DNA of 64,000 nt from CADEEL01 sp050246475 (GTDB lineage: Bacteria; Pseudomonadota; Alphaproteobacteria; Caulobacterales; Aquidulcibacteraceae). The notes below the pieces were generated by a model, which saw only the letters and a list, made by a program, of their open reading frames with translations, did no database searches and was not told the DNA's origin. The position numbers were made by a program, and so were the translations under genes. The stretch covers positions 96,530 through 160,529 of the forward strand of contig JBFWVZ010000006.1 of the NCBI GenBank assembly GCA_050246475.1. The letters run 5' to 3'. Each line of letters opens with the position of its first letter. Position 1 is the first letter of the stretch. Shown here one piece after another: positions 34,510 to 41,493 of the stretch.

Positions 34510-36681
34510 ATGGGTGGGGCCCGCTTCTGGGCGGCGCTGGTCTTTTGTGTGGGCGCGGCCGCGTGCGGCGCTCGCGAGACCGCGCGCGTCGAAGCGGAGG
34601 GACCCCTTATTCCGCGTTCGGAGCTTTTCGCCGATGCGCCGCGCGCGCGCCCCGCGTTGAATCCGCAGGGCGACCGCCTGGCGTTTTTGGCGCCGCGGGC
34701 GCCTGGTGGTCCGCTTGCCGTCTTCGTGGCCGATCCCGCGGCACTGGGGGCGGCGCGGCTCGTCGCGGGCGCTGAAGGGCCGGTCGCGGACTTCGCGTGG
34801 GCCGCGGGCGGTCGCCACATTCTCTACACCCTCGACATTGCGGGGCGTCGCGGCCTGCGCGCCGCAATGGTCGAAGGTGAGCCGCAAGCGCGAACGCTGA
34901 CGCCGGAGAGCGCCGGCGCCGAGATTGTCGCCATGAGCCCGGCGGAGCCGAACATCGTTCTCGTCGCGGTCAGTGACAGAGAGGCCGGCTGGCCCGATCT
35001 CCATCGTATCGACATCGCGACCGGTGAGAGCACGCGTCTGGATCGCAACACGCGCCGCATCGTTCGTTATATCGCGGATCGCCAGAACGAACTGCGTCTG
35101 GGCCTGGCCGCGCGCGCCGACGGCGGCATCGATGTGCTGGTGCGCGAGCGTGGCGCGTGGCGCGCGCAGCCGCTTTTCTCGGTCGCCTACGAGGATGCGC
35201 CCTTCCTCTCGATCGTGTCGTTCGGCGCCGACGGGCGCAGCTTCCTGATGCTGGATTCGACCAATCGCCAACACGCCGGGCTCTTCCGTGTCGATGCCGA
35301 GACGGGTGAGCGCACGCTGGTCGCCGGCAGCGAGCGCGCCGACGTCGTGAGCGTCTGGCTTCACCCCTTGACGCGCGCGCCCGAGGCGTTCGTGACCGAA
35401 TATCTGCGCCGCGAATGGCGCGCGCTGGAGCCCGCCGCACAGGCCGATCTCGATTTCTTTGCGGCGCAGGGCGTAGGCGATCTGCGTGTTCTCGATCGCA
35501 CGCGGGAGGATCGCCGCTGGTTGGTGGTCGCCGAAAGTCCCGCCGCGCCGCCGCGCTACTTCCTCTATGACCGACCGATCGGGCAGGAAGCGCGCGCGCG
35601 CGCGTTGACGCCGCTCTTCAGCGAACGCCCCGCATTGGCTGAGCGCACGCTGCAACCGATGGCGCCCGTTGAGATCCCCGCGCGCGACGGGCGCACGCTC
35701 GTCTCTTACCTCACGCTGCCCAGAGGCGCCGACGCCAACGGCGACAGCCGCCCCGATCGTCCGCTGTCGCTCGCCGTCATCGTGCATGACGGGCCATGGT
35801 CGCGCGCTTCCTACGCGTTCGATGCGATGCATCAATGGCTGGCCAATCGCGGTTACGCAGTGCTGAGCGTGAACTATCGCGGCTCGACGGGCTTTGGCCG
35901 CGCCTTCGCGGCCGCGGGCGATCGCGAATGGGGCCGCGCCATGCAGAGCGACCTCGTCGATGCCGCGAACTGGGCCGCCGACCAGCGTATCGCCATCGAA
36001 GGACGCATCGCGCTCATCGGGGAGGGCTACGGCGGATACGCCGCACTGATGGGCGTTTCGGATGCGCCGGGAATTTTTTCCTGCGCCGTCGCCGCCGCGC
36101 CGATCCTCAATCTTGAAGCCTGGCGCCGCCCTGAGGCTTCCCTCGGTCTGCGTGCGGCGCTCGCCGCGCGCGTCTCCGAGCGGGCGGCCCTTCCGCGCCC
36201 TCAATCCATCCGGGGCCTGACGATCATCGCACAGGGGGCGCGCGATCCGCGCTTCCCGCGCGCTGCCGCGGACGCCTTCGCTGCGAACCTGCGCACGCGC
36301 AACATTCCCTACACGTTGCTTTTCTATCCCGACGAGGGCGCTTCGCTCGCTCGCGGCGCGAACCGCATATCGTTCTACGCCGCCGCCGAGCAGATGCTGG
36401 CCGATCCCCAATGCCTCGGCGGGCCCGCGCAAGGCCTGTCGCGCGAGGACTTCTCTGGATCGAGCGCACAGCTCATCGCCGGCGGCGCGCGCATCGAAGG
36501 GTTGGGACGCTTTGCTCCGCCGCAGCGTGTCGCCGCGCGTCCGCGGGGACGGCCCGTCATGGCGCCGGCGCAGGCTGATGCGTTGATCGAAGAACAGCAG
36601 CGCCAGCGCGATGTGCCTATCGCCACGCGCCGCCCCCAATCGCCGGCACGCGAAACGGCCAAGCCCGCCGACGCAAACTAA
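34510..36681 (+). CDS. Prolyl oligopeptidase (S9) family lipoprotein, catalytically degenerate
   Basis: A 723-residue predicted lipoprotein (lipobox AAAC after the hydrophobic segment) with an N-terminal beta-propeller and a C-terminal alpha/beta hydrolase. The nucleophile elbow reads GEGYGGYAALMG, with Gly506 where S9 enzymes have Ser; the usual catalytic His in the EGHGFAR-type motif reads EGASLARGA, with Ala611. The Asp-containing GARDPRFP motif is kept. So the protein keeps the fold but has lost two of three catalytic residues. The ATG at 34510 follows GAGGAG. An intact family member is at 50552-52519. Confidence 0.9.
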   Translation: MGGARFWAALVFCVGAAACGARETARVEAEGPLIPRSELFADAPRARPALNPQGDRLAFLAPRAPGGPLAVFVADPAALGAARLVAGAEGPVADFAWAAGGRHILYTLDIAGRRGLRAAMVEGEPQARTLTPESAGAEIVAMSPAEPNIVLVAVSDREAGWPDLHRIDIATGESTRLDRNTRRIVRYIADRQNELRLGLAARADGGIDVLVRERGAWRAQPLFSVAYEDAPFLSIVSFGADGRSFLMLDSTNRQHAGLFRVDAETGERTLVAGSERADVVSVWLHPLTRAPEAFVTEYLRREWRALEPAAQADLDFFAAQGVGDLRVLDRTREDRRWLVVAESPAAPPRYFLYDRPIGQEARARALTPLFSERPALAERTLQPMAPVEIPARDGRTLVSYLTLPRGADANGDSRPDRPLSLAVIVHDGPWSRASYAFDAMHQWLANRGYAVLSVNYRGSTGFGRAFAAAGDREWGRAMQSDLVDAANWAADQRIAIEGRIALIGEGYGGYAALMGVSDAPGIFSCAVAAAPILNLEAWRRPEASLGLRAALAARVSERAALPRPQSIRGLTIIAQGARDPRFPRAAADAFAANLRTRNIPYTLLFYPDEGASLARGANRISFYAAAEQMLADPQCLGGPAQGLSREDFSGSSAQLIAGGARIEGLGRFAPPQRVAARPRGRPVMAPAQADALIEEQQRQRDVPIATRRPQSPARETAKPADAN

Positions 36682-37175
36682 GGCCGCGTCAGCAAATCGC
36701 CGCAGATCGCTTCAAGCCCTTCTTGGTCGGCCGCGTCGAATGCATCGAAGAGCGTTGAGTCCACATCGAGGACGCCGGCCAGATTGCCCGCGCGATCGAA
36801 CACCGGCGTCACAATCTCCGAATTGGAGCGGCTGTCGCACGCAATGTGCCCGGGAAACGCGTGCACGTCCGGCACGATGATCGTCCGCCGCTGCGCCGCC
36901 GCCGTCCCGCACACGCCCTTGCCGATCGCGATCCGCAAGCACCCGAGCGTGCCTTGATAGGGGCCGACCACCAGCTCATCCGGCTTCTCCGGATCGACGA
37001 GATAAAAGCCCGTCCAGAAGAACCGCTCCGGAAACGCATGCGCCAAAAGCGACGCCGCGCTCGCATAGCGCGCCGTCACGTTCCGCTCCCCCGCGATCAC
37101 CGCCGCGATCTCGTTGCGCACCGCCGCGTAGCGTTCGGCCTTGTCGTCCGGCAGATCGAGCGCGCGTTCAGCCAT
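36678..37175 (-). CDS. msrC: Free methionine-(R)-sulfoxide reductase (GAF domain)
   Basis: A 165-residue GAF-domain enzyme that reduces free Met-R-sulfoxide. Cys79, Cys89 and Cys113 (LGCLRIAIGKGVCG, GHIACDSRSNSEIV) have the same spacing as in E. coli MsrC/YebR. PVFDRAGNLAGVLDVDS closes the GAF domain. Its ATG overlaps the TGA of the FMN-binding gene by one base, making it the last gene of a coupled three-gene operon (methyltransferase, FMN protein, msrC). Its stop overlaps the convergent S9-like gene. Confidence 0.93.
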   Translation of the reverse strand: MAERALDLPDDKAERYAAVRNEIAAVIAGERNVTARYASAASLLAHAFPERFFWTGFYLVDPEKPDELVVGPYQGTLGCLRIAIGKGVCGTAAAQRRTIIVPDVHAFPGHIACDSRSNSEIVTPVFDRAGNLAGVLDVDSTLFDAFDAADQEGLEAICGDLLTRP

Positions 37176-37825
37176 CACGAAGCTCCTTGCGGGCGCTTGT
37201 AGCGCGCAACGGCGCCGGGCGCATCGCCCCGATTGCCTGGCGCCGCCATCGGCGCGCCCGCCGCGAACGAGAAGGGGATGATCCCCGCCCAGGCATCGCC
37301 GGGGAGATCCTCCGGCCCGTCCATATTGATCTTCGCCACGCATTCATCGAGCGGCAGGACGAGCACCTGCACGGTCGCCAGATAATCCTCATCGACCGGC
37401 GGAAGGCTCTCCCACCGCGCCGCGATGATGTGATCGAACACGATCTTCATGAGCCGCCGTTTCTCCGCGGCGCCGGCCACAGGCTGTGCAGCGCCGTAAA
37501 CAGTGGCGGAGCGATAGCGGAACGTGTGATCCGGCACGCTGCGCCCGAGCACCAGCCCATCCACCAGCGTCACATTGAACGTGCAGCGCGCGCCTTGCGC
37601 CAAGTGCGAAAGCATCCGGTTGGCGCTGGAGCCGTGCAGGATGAGCGCATCGTCCATCCGCGCATGGATCATCGGCTGCACCTGCGGCTCGCCGTCGATC
37701 ACCGCAGCGAGTGCGCCGATCAGCGCCTCATCGAAGATCGCGTGGATCTGCGCTTTGGAATAGGTCGCGCGCTTCTTCTTGCGCACCACGCGCGTGCGCG
37801 GGCTCGGTTCGTAAGCATCATCCAT
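37175..37825 (-). CDS. Pyridoxamine 5'-phosphate oxidase-like FMN-binding protein
   Basis: A 216-residue split-barrel flavoprotein-like gene. Recognisable parts are ALIGALAAVIDGEPQVQPMI, DDALILHGSSANRMLSHLAQ, RCTFNVTLVDGLVLGRSVPD and FRYRSATVYGAAQPV, as in the PF12900 NimA/pyridoxamine-oxidase-related group. The substrate is unknown. It overlaps the upstream methyltransferase gene by 8 bases and the downstream msrC by 1 base. Confidence 0.88.
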   Translation of the reverse strand: MDDAYEPSPRTRVVRKKKRATYSKAQIHAIFDEALIGALAAVIDGEPQVQPMIHARMDDALILHGSSANRMLSHLAQGARCTFNVTLVDGLVLGRSVPDHTFRYRSATVYGAAQPVAGAAEKRRLMKIVFDHIIAARWESLPPVDEDYLATVQVLVLPLDECVAKINMDGPEDLPGDAWAGIIPFSFAAGAPMAAPGNRGDAPGAVARYKRPQGAS

Positions 37826-38537
37826 CGGCGCGCCGCCTCGCGATCACAGTGAGTTCGCTGTTCATCCAGAGCGGAAAGCCCGCGAACGGGCTCCCCGCGA
37901 CGCGCTCTATATCGAAACGCAAACGCAGCGCTGCAATAAGCGTGCGATGATCGAACCCCAAATGATGCGGATGATAGGCCCGCCCTGGCGCGATCTCGTT
38001 TGCCGGCCGTGGTGCGGGCGCCTTGCCAAACGCCGCCAACGCGATCCCCCGCCAGCGCGCATCGAATGCGGAAGGACGCCGCGCCCAGCGGAACAGCCCC
38101 TTCGCCAGCGCCGGCGCCCCGATCTCGATTGGAACGCCGATGATGAGCGCCCCGCCGGGCCGAAGCACGCGCGCGATCGCATCGAGCGCGCCATCACTCT
38201 CGCGCGGCGGCAAATGCTCGAACACTTCCGTGCAGAAGAGAAGATCGGCCCACCCATCGCCGAGCGCGCGCTCCTCGCGCACAACGCGCCCGGCGCCGAG
38301 CGCCGCCTCCGCTTCCCGCGCCAAATCCGCCGCCGGTTCGAACGCGACGACCTCCGCGCCCGCGAACGCTTGAAGCGCCATCGCCGCGAGCGCCCCGTCG
38401 CCCGCGCCATAGTCGACGATCCGCTCAGCGCCCGCCGCCGCGCGCAAGCCGAACCGCAACGCGTCGTGCAACCGCCGCCGCTGCAGCCAGCGCTTCAGCG
38501 CATTCGGATCGTCGCGTGTAAGCGCGGCGTAGCTCAT
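37818..38537 (-). CDS. Class I SAM-dependent methyltransferase
   Basis: A 239-residue methyltransferase. Motif I is VDYGAGDGALAAMALQ, followed by VVAFEPAADLA and FCTEVFEHLPPRESDGALDA with RVLRPGGALIIGVP. The substrate is unknown; HHLGFDHRTLIAALRLRF resembles methyltransferases acting on envelope or quinone-like acceptors, but that is not enough to assign one. The ATG at 38537 is chosen over a long upstream open frame, which is only the antisense continuation. First gene of the coupled operon with the FMN protein and msrC. Confidence 0.85.
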   Translation of the reverse strand: MSYAALTRDDPNALKRWLQRRRLHDALRFGLRAAAGAERIVDYGAGDGALAAMALQAFAGAEVVAFEPAADLAREAEAALGAGRVVREERALGDGWADLLFCTEVFEHLPPRESDGALDAIARVLRPGGALIIGVPIEIGAPALAKGLFRWARRPSAFDARWRGIALAAFGKAPAPRPANEIAPGRAYHPHHLGFDHRTLIAALRLRFDIERVAGSPFAGFPLWMNSELTVIARRRADG

Positions 38538-38578
38538 GCGCGACGATTGCCACGCGCGCGTGAGTCCGGCCAGTCGCG

Positions 38579-39433
38579 TTAGGCTGCGGCGCCCAACTGC
38601 GCCGCTTCGTCGAACTCGGCCTTCCAGCGCGCGACGAGCGCGCGGTTGTCGTGATCCCACGGATGAAAGCCCGGGCGGTACCACGCGAAGTAGGTGCGCC
38701 ATCCGCGCGAGAAGATGCCGGGCTCCTTCCACACGAAGCGCCTAACGGCCTTGAGCGCGTCCTTGCGCGAATAGCCGTCCGCTTCGAGCAGCATCGCCGC
38801 GTACGTGATGATGTTGCGCGTGAAGAGCGCGCTGATGACGGCCATCGCGAGGCACCGCCGCAGATAGCGCCGCACCGGCCCCCATTTCTGCGTGACCGCC
38901 ATGAACACGTCGAACGCGACCGCCTTGTGCTCGGTCTCCTCCATCGCGTGCCACCGCCACAGCTGTTCGATGCCCGGCGCGACGCTGTCGAACATCTCTT
39001 GGTTCGCGGCATGCACATCCGCCATCATCGCCGTGAAATGCTCGAGCGCGATCGTCGAAATCAGCATCCGCATCGGCCCGCGTGAGCGCGCGAACGCCAC
39101 GCGCTCTTGGATCGCGGCTTCGACCGCCGCCGCCGGATACTTCTCCCGGTCGATGAGCTGATTGAGCTGATGGTGCTCCCGCGCATGAATGAACTCCTGC
39201 GCGATGAAACCCTTCACGTCGTCCACGAGCTTGCCTGAAACCTGGCCGCGATAATGCTTCACCGCGTCCACGAACATCCGCTCTCCATCCGGGAACGTCA
39301 GCGAGAGCGCGTTGAACACCGCCGTGCCGACCGGATCGCCATTGAGCCAATGGCCGCGCCGTGCGGCTTCGAGATCGAAGCGGATGTCGCGCGGCGGAAC
39401 CGGAACGTCGGCGGGCGTGGATTTGGCGCTCAT
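38579..39433 (-). CDS. Metal-dependent hydrolase (PF10118 family)
   Basis: A 284-residue all-helical protein with clustered His/Glu ligands suggestive of a di-metal site: FIAQEFIHAREHHQLN, ALEHFTAMMAD and HAMEETEHKAVAFDVF. These are the family hallmarks of PF10118. The function is annotated only as a putative metal-dependent hydrolase. AGGAG lies 9 bases before the ATG. It is divergent from a TetR regulator gene, and a TGACA dyad between them suggests regulation by that protein. Confidence 0.88.
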   Translation of the reverse strand: MSAKSTPADVPVPPRDIRFDLEAARRGHWLNGDPVGTAVFNALSLTFPDGERMFVDAVKHYRGQVSGKLVDDVKGFIAQEFIHAREHHQLNQLIDREKYPAAAVEAAIQERVAFARSRGPMRMLISTIALEHFTAMMADVHAANQEMFDSVAPGIEQLWRWHAMEETEHKAVAFDVFMAVTQKWGPVRRYLRRCLAMAVISALFTRNIITYAAMLLEADGYSRKDALKAVRRFVWKEPGIFSRGWRTYFAWYRPGFHPWDHDNRALVARWKAEFDEAAQLGAAA

Positions 39434-39461
39434 CGGGCGCTCTCCTGCTAAAGACCTTGGC

Positions 39462-39499
39462 TCTCGAGTCGAGACTGGCTACTACTGACAAAAATGTCA
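39462..39499. promoter_or_regulatory. Two dyads between the PF10118 gene and tetR (candidate TetR operators)
   Basis: TGACA-AAAA-TGTCA (39486-39499) is a perfect dyad overlapping the putative tetR ATG and including part of a TTGACA that could be the -35 of the divergent gene. A second dyad, TCTCGA-G-TCGAGA, lies at 39462-39474. TetR-type regulators usually bind such sites in the shared divergent region. Confidence 0.5.
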
Positions 39500-40105
39500 A
39501 TAAGACGCTCCATGAAAAAACCGCCACGCATCCGGCGCGACGCCGCCGCCGCGCGCGAGCACATCCTCGCCGCCGCGGAGCAAGTGCTGGTGGACGAGGG
39601 GCCGCTCGCGCTCAAGCTCGCCGAAGTCGCTTCCGCCGCCGGCGTCGCCAACGCCACCGTGCTGCATCACTTTGAATCGATCGACGGCCTCCACGCCGCG
39701 CTCATGCAGCGGATGACGGATCAATTGGTCGCCGCAGTCCTCGCCGCGCCCGCGCCGGAGGACGATCACGAGCGTGCGGTCGAGGAGGTCGCCAAGGCGC
39801 TCTTCGACGTCTTCGAAACCCGCGGCGCCGCGCGCCTCGCCGCGTGGCTGGAGCTGACCGGCGAGTCCAAACGCCTGACGCACGTGCGCGAAGCGGTCGC
39901 CGCCGTCGTCGCCGAGCGCGCCGGTCGGGGCGCGCTCACGGTCTCGCAAGCGCAGGATCTCGTGCTGACGAGCCTCATGGTCGCCATGGGCGCCGGCCTC
40001 TTCGGCGCCTCCCTCGCGGAATTGATCGGCAAACCCCCCAGCCGCGCGCGCAATCTCGCGTCCGAACTCCTCCGCGACCACGCCGCGAAGCTGAAAAAGC
40101 GCTAA
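39494..40105 (+). CDS. TetR-family transcriptional regulator
   Basis: A 203-residue regulator. The N-terminal helix-turn-helix is ILAAAEQVLVDEGPLALKLA, then ASAAGVANATVLHHFESIDG; the rest is the helical ligand/dimer domain. The ATG at 39494 lies in a dyad and has no clear Shine-Dalgarno; an ATG at 39512 (MKKPPRIRRDA) may be the true start. It is divergent from the metal-dependent hydrolase gene, which is its likely target. Confidence 0.9.
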   Translation: MSIRRSMKKPPRIRRDAAAAREHILAAAEQVLVDEGPLALKLAEVASAAGVANATVLHHFESIDGLHAALMQRMTDQLVAAVLAAPAPEDDHERAVEEVAKALFDVFETRGAARLAAWLELTGESKRLTHVREAVAAVVAERAGRGALTVSQAQDLVLTSLMVAMGAGLFGASLAELIGKPPSRARNLASELLRDHAAKLKKR

Positions 40106-40112
40106 AAGGCCA

Positions 40113-40138
40113 AGTCCGCTCTTGGCCCGAAGCGGACT
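40113..40138. repeat. GTCCGCT hairpin repeat, copy 1
   Basis: AGTCCGCT and AGCGGACT are perfect 8-bp arms around a 10-base loop, 8 bases after the tetR stop. It is the first of four related hairpins that flank the two orphan genes downstream. Confidence 0.6.
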
Positions 40139-40139
40139 C

Positions 40140-40439
40140 TCAGTAGAGAGCGCACTCCCAAGCCTCAAACGGTGGTTTTGCTCGTTCGCCAGTGATGTAT
40201 TCGCGAATGTATTGGGCGGCTCGTCGTTCGGCGTACTTGGCGTTCAGTACATTTCCATCGTTGTCGAGTTCGAGAACGTTGGCAAAAACGGCGTAGACGG
40301 TCTCAAGAGCGCTTGGCTCTTCTTGCAACAGTCTGCGGTACTCGATCCCTTCGACATCCAAGTTGCCGACTGTGCCGTTCGCGATCCAGTACGAGAACTG
40401 TCGAAGTGCGCCGCTGACGGAGTTGCTAAGCTTTGGCAT
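40140..40439 (-). CDS. Hypothetical 99-residue protein
   Basis: A soluble protein of 99 residues (MPKLSNSVSGALRQFSYWIA, EPSALETVYAVFANVLELDN, YAERRAAQYIREYITGERAK). No named family is certain. The ATG at 40439 follows GGGAG. Codon use and GC are lower than in the surroundings, and hairpin repeats stand at both ends, suggesting a mobile or laterally acquired cassette. Confidence 0.7.
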   Translation of the reverse strand: MPKLSNSVSGALRQFSYWIANGTVGNLDVEGIEYRRLLQEEPSALETVYAVFANVLELDNDGNVLNAKYAERRAAQYIREYITGERAKPPFEAWECALY

Positions 40440-40488
40440 TAAAGGGCACTCCCGACCAATGCTGAAGTGGGCGGCGCTTGTCGTCAAC

Positions 40489-40560
40489 GTCCGCTCCCGG
40501 CGAAAAGCAGACCTAATGGGCCTTCACCGACCCGGAAGGCTGCTAAGGTCCGGAGCGGAC
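40489..40560. repeat. GTCCGCT hairpin repeats, copies 2 and 3
   Basis: Copy 2 (40489-40512) pairs GTCCGCT with AGCAGAC, one mismatch. Copy 3 (40548-40560) is a shorter GTCCG/CGGAC stem. Both lie between the 99- and 157-residue orphan genes. Confidence 0.5.
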
Positions 40561-40569
40561 GTTGCCCAG

Positions 40570-41043
40570 TTAGGGACTGTCAAAAGCAGCGGCGTCGGCG
40601 GCCTCAGCAGCGAGCCCGTGCGCAAACTGGGCGCCGCCATGATTTTCGAATTGGTTTTCGAAGCCGTAGCCGTCAAAACTCAAAATCATCGCGGCTGCCA
40701 GATACAGTCCAGCGCGAATCTGATTGGCGTCAGATCGAAATGTCAGCGTGAGAAAATAGTCGCCGTTTGAGATTAGGAAATTCGACGCAGAGCATTGCGC
40801 TATATAGCCCCAGAGGGATTCTGCATCCTCGACATCAGACGCTTCTTCGATATTGGCCTCTAGCGAGACCGGTCGCCCTTCGAAGACCACCGGCAGAGTG
40901 AGGTTGCCGTCCGGCACGGAGAACGGCTCGCTCGAGATGTGTGCGAGTGAAACAGGGTAAGAATGCTGCTCAAGCGCCATTTGGACTTGTTGCGCGGTCG
41001 GCCATTTGTCCCGACGCACTGCGACGAAGTAATCAAAGCTCAT
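40570..41043 (-). CDS. Hypothetical 157-residue protein
   Basis: An apparently soluble protein (MSFDYFVAVRRDKWPTAQQV, SEPFSVPDGNLTLPVVFEGR, SNFLISNGDYFLTLTFRSDA). No family is recognised. The ATG at 41043 gives a natural start; an open extension to 41124 runs into a hairpin repeat. Lower GC than neighbours. With the 99-residue gene it forms a small accessory patch between tetR and the tRNA. Confidence 0.7.
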   Translation of the reverse strand: MSFDYFVAVRRDKWPTAQQVQMALEQHSYPVSLAHISSEPFSVPDGNLTLPVVFEGRPVSLEANIEEASDVEDAESLWGYIAQCSASNFLISNGDYFLTLTFRSDANQIRAGLYLAAAMILSFDGYGFENQFENHGGAQFAHGLAAEAADAAAFDSP

Positions 41044-41084
41044 GCTGGCCCCGAACGCCCCTCCAAATAGCACATTGCCCGATT

Positions 41085-41106
41085 TCCGCTCTCGGCGAAA
41101 AGCGGA
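41085..41106. repeat. GTCCGCT-type hairpin repeat, copy 4
   Basis: TCCGCT and AGCGGA arms around CTCGGCGAAA, nearly identical in layout to copy 2 (CCCGGCGAAA), upstream of the 157-residue gene. Confidence 0.5.
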
Positions 41107-41173
41107 CGGATGTGGCCCGGCCATTGCGCCCGCAGCGCGTGAGCGCGAGGACGCAAATCAAAACAAGAAACGC

Positions 41174-41223
41174 CTACCGGGCCCACCACGCCGCGCGAAG
41201 CGCGCGTGGTGGGCCCGGTAGGA
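41174..41223 (-). terminator. Long hairpin containing the tRNA 3' end and its inverted copy
   Basis: The last bases of the tRNA (acceptor strand, CCA and two following bases, 41223-41205) are followed, after a short loop region, by a perfect 19-bp inverted copy (41192-41174). The inner bases add four pairs with a GAA loop and one bulge. Immediately after, the minus strand is T-rich (TTTCTTGTTTTGATTTG), so it looks like an intrinsic terminator built from the tRNA sequence. Confidence 0.7.
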
Positions 41224-41283
41224 CTCGAACCTACAACCAGACCGTTATGAGCGGCCGGCTCTAACCATTGAGCTACGGGCCCC
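41208..41283 (-). tRNA. tRNA with CAT anticodon, probably tRNA-Ile2 (lysidine type)
   Basis: A 76-base cloverleaf with encoded CCA: acceptor GGGCCCG/CGGGCCC, D-arm AGCTCAATGGTTAGAGC, anticodon arm GGCCG-CTCATAA-CGGTC, T-arm with GGTTCGAGTCC. The anticodon is CAT, so elongator Met, initiator Met and Ile2 are all possible by anticodon alone. The short D-loop and C4-G69, C5-G68 pairs favour Ile2, whose C34 is converted to lysidine by TilS. The 3' end is duplicated in inverted form just downstream. Confidence 0.93.
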
Positions 41284-41493
41284 CGCGTGTCGCTGCCATC
41301 GCTGGAGGTGGCGCGCCCCTTACCAGCGTTCCCCGCGCCCCGAAAGCGTCGCCTCCGCGCCGGGCGCCCAGCGCTGAGGCGCCCAAGGATCGAACCGCCC
41401 CATCTTGCGGCGCCGCGCACACAGGGGCCTAGTGCGCGGGCGTCGGGCGCCGATTCCTTGGGCGGCGCTCGCCACAGTCAGGGCGTGAGCGAG

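Noticed and set aside
34315..36639. 774-codon minus-strand open frame opposite the S9-like gene
   Set aside because: Shadow of GC-rich coding sequence; no domain, no Shine-Dalgarno, composition typical of antisense frames.
40520..40560. Possible SRP RNA-like motif (CCGGAAGG...GGTCCGGAGCGG)
   Set aside because: Only short similarity; it is better explained as part of the GTCCGCT hairpin repeats and has no SRP Alu or tetraloop arrangement.
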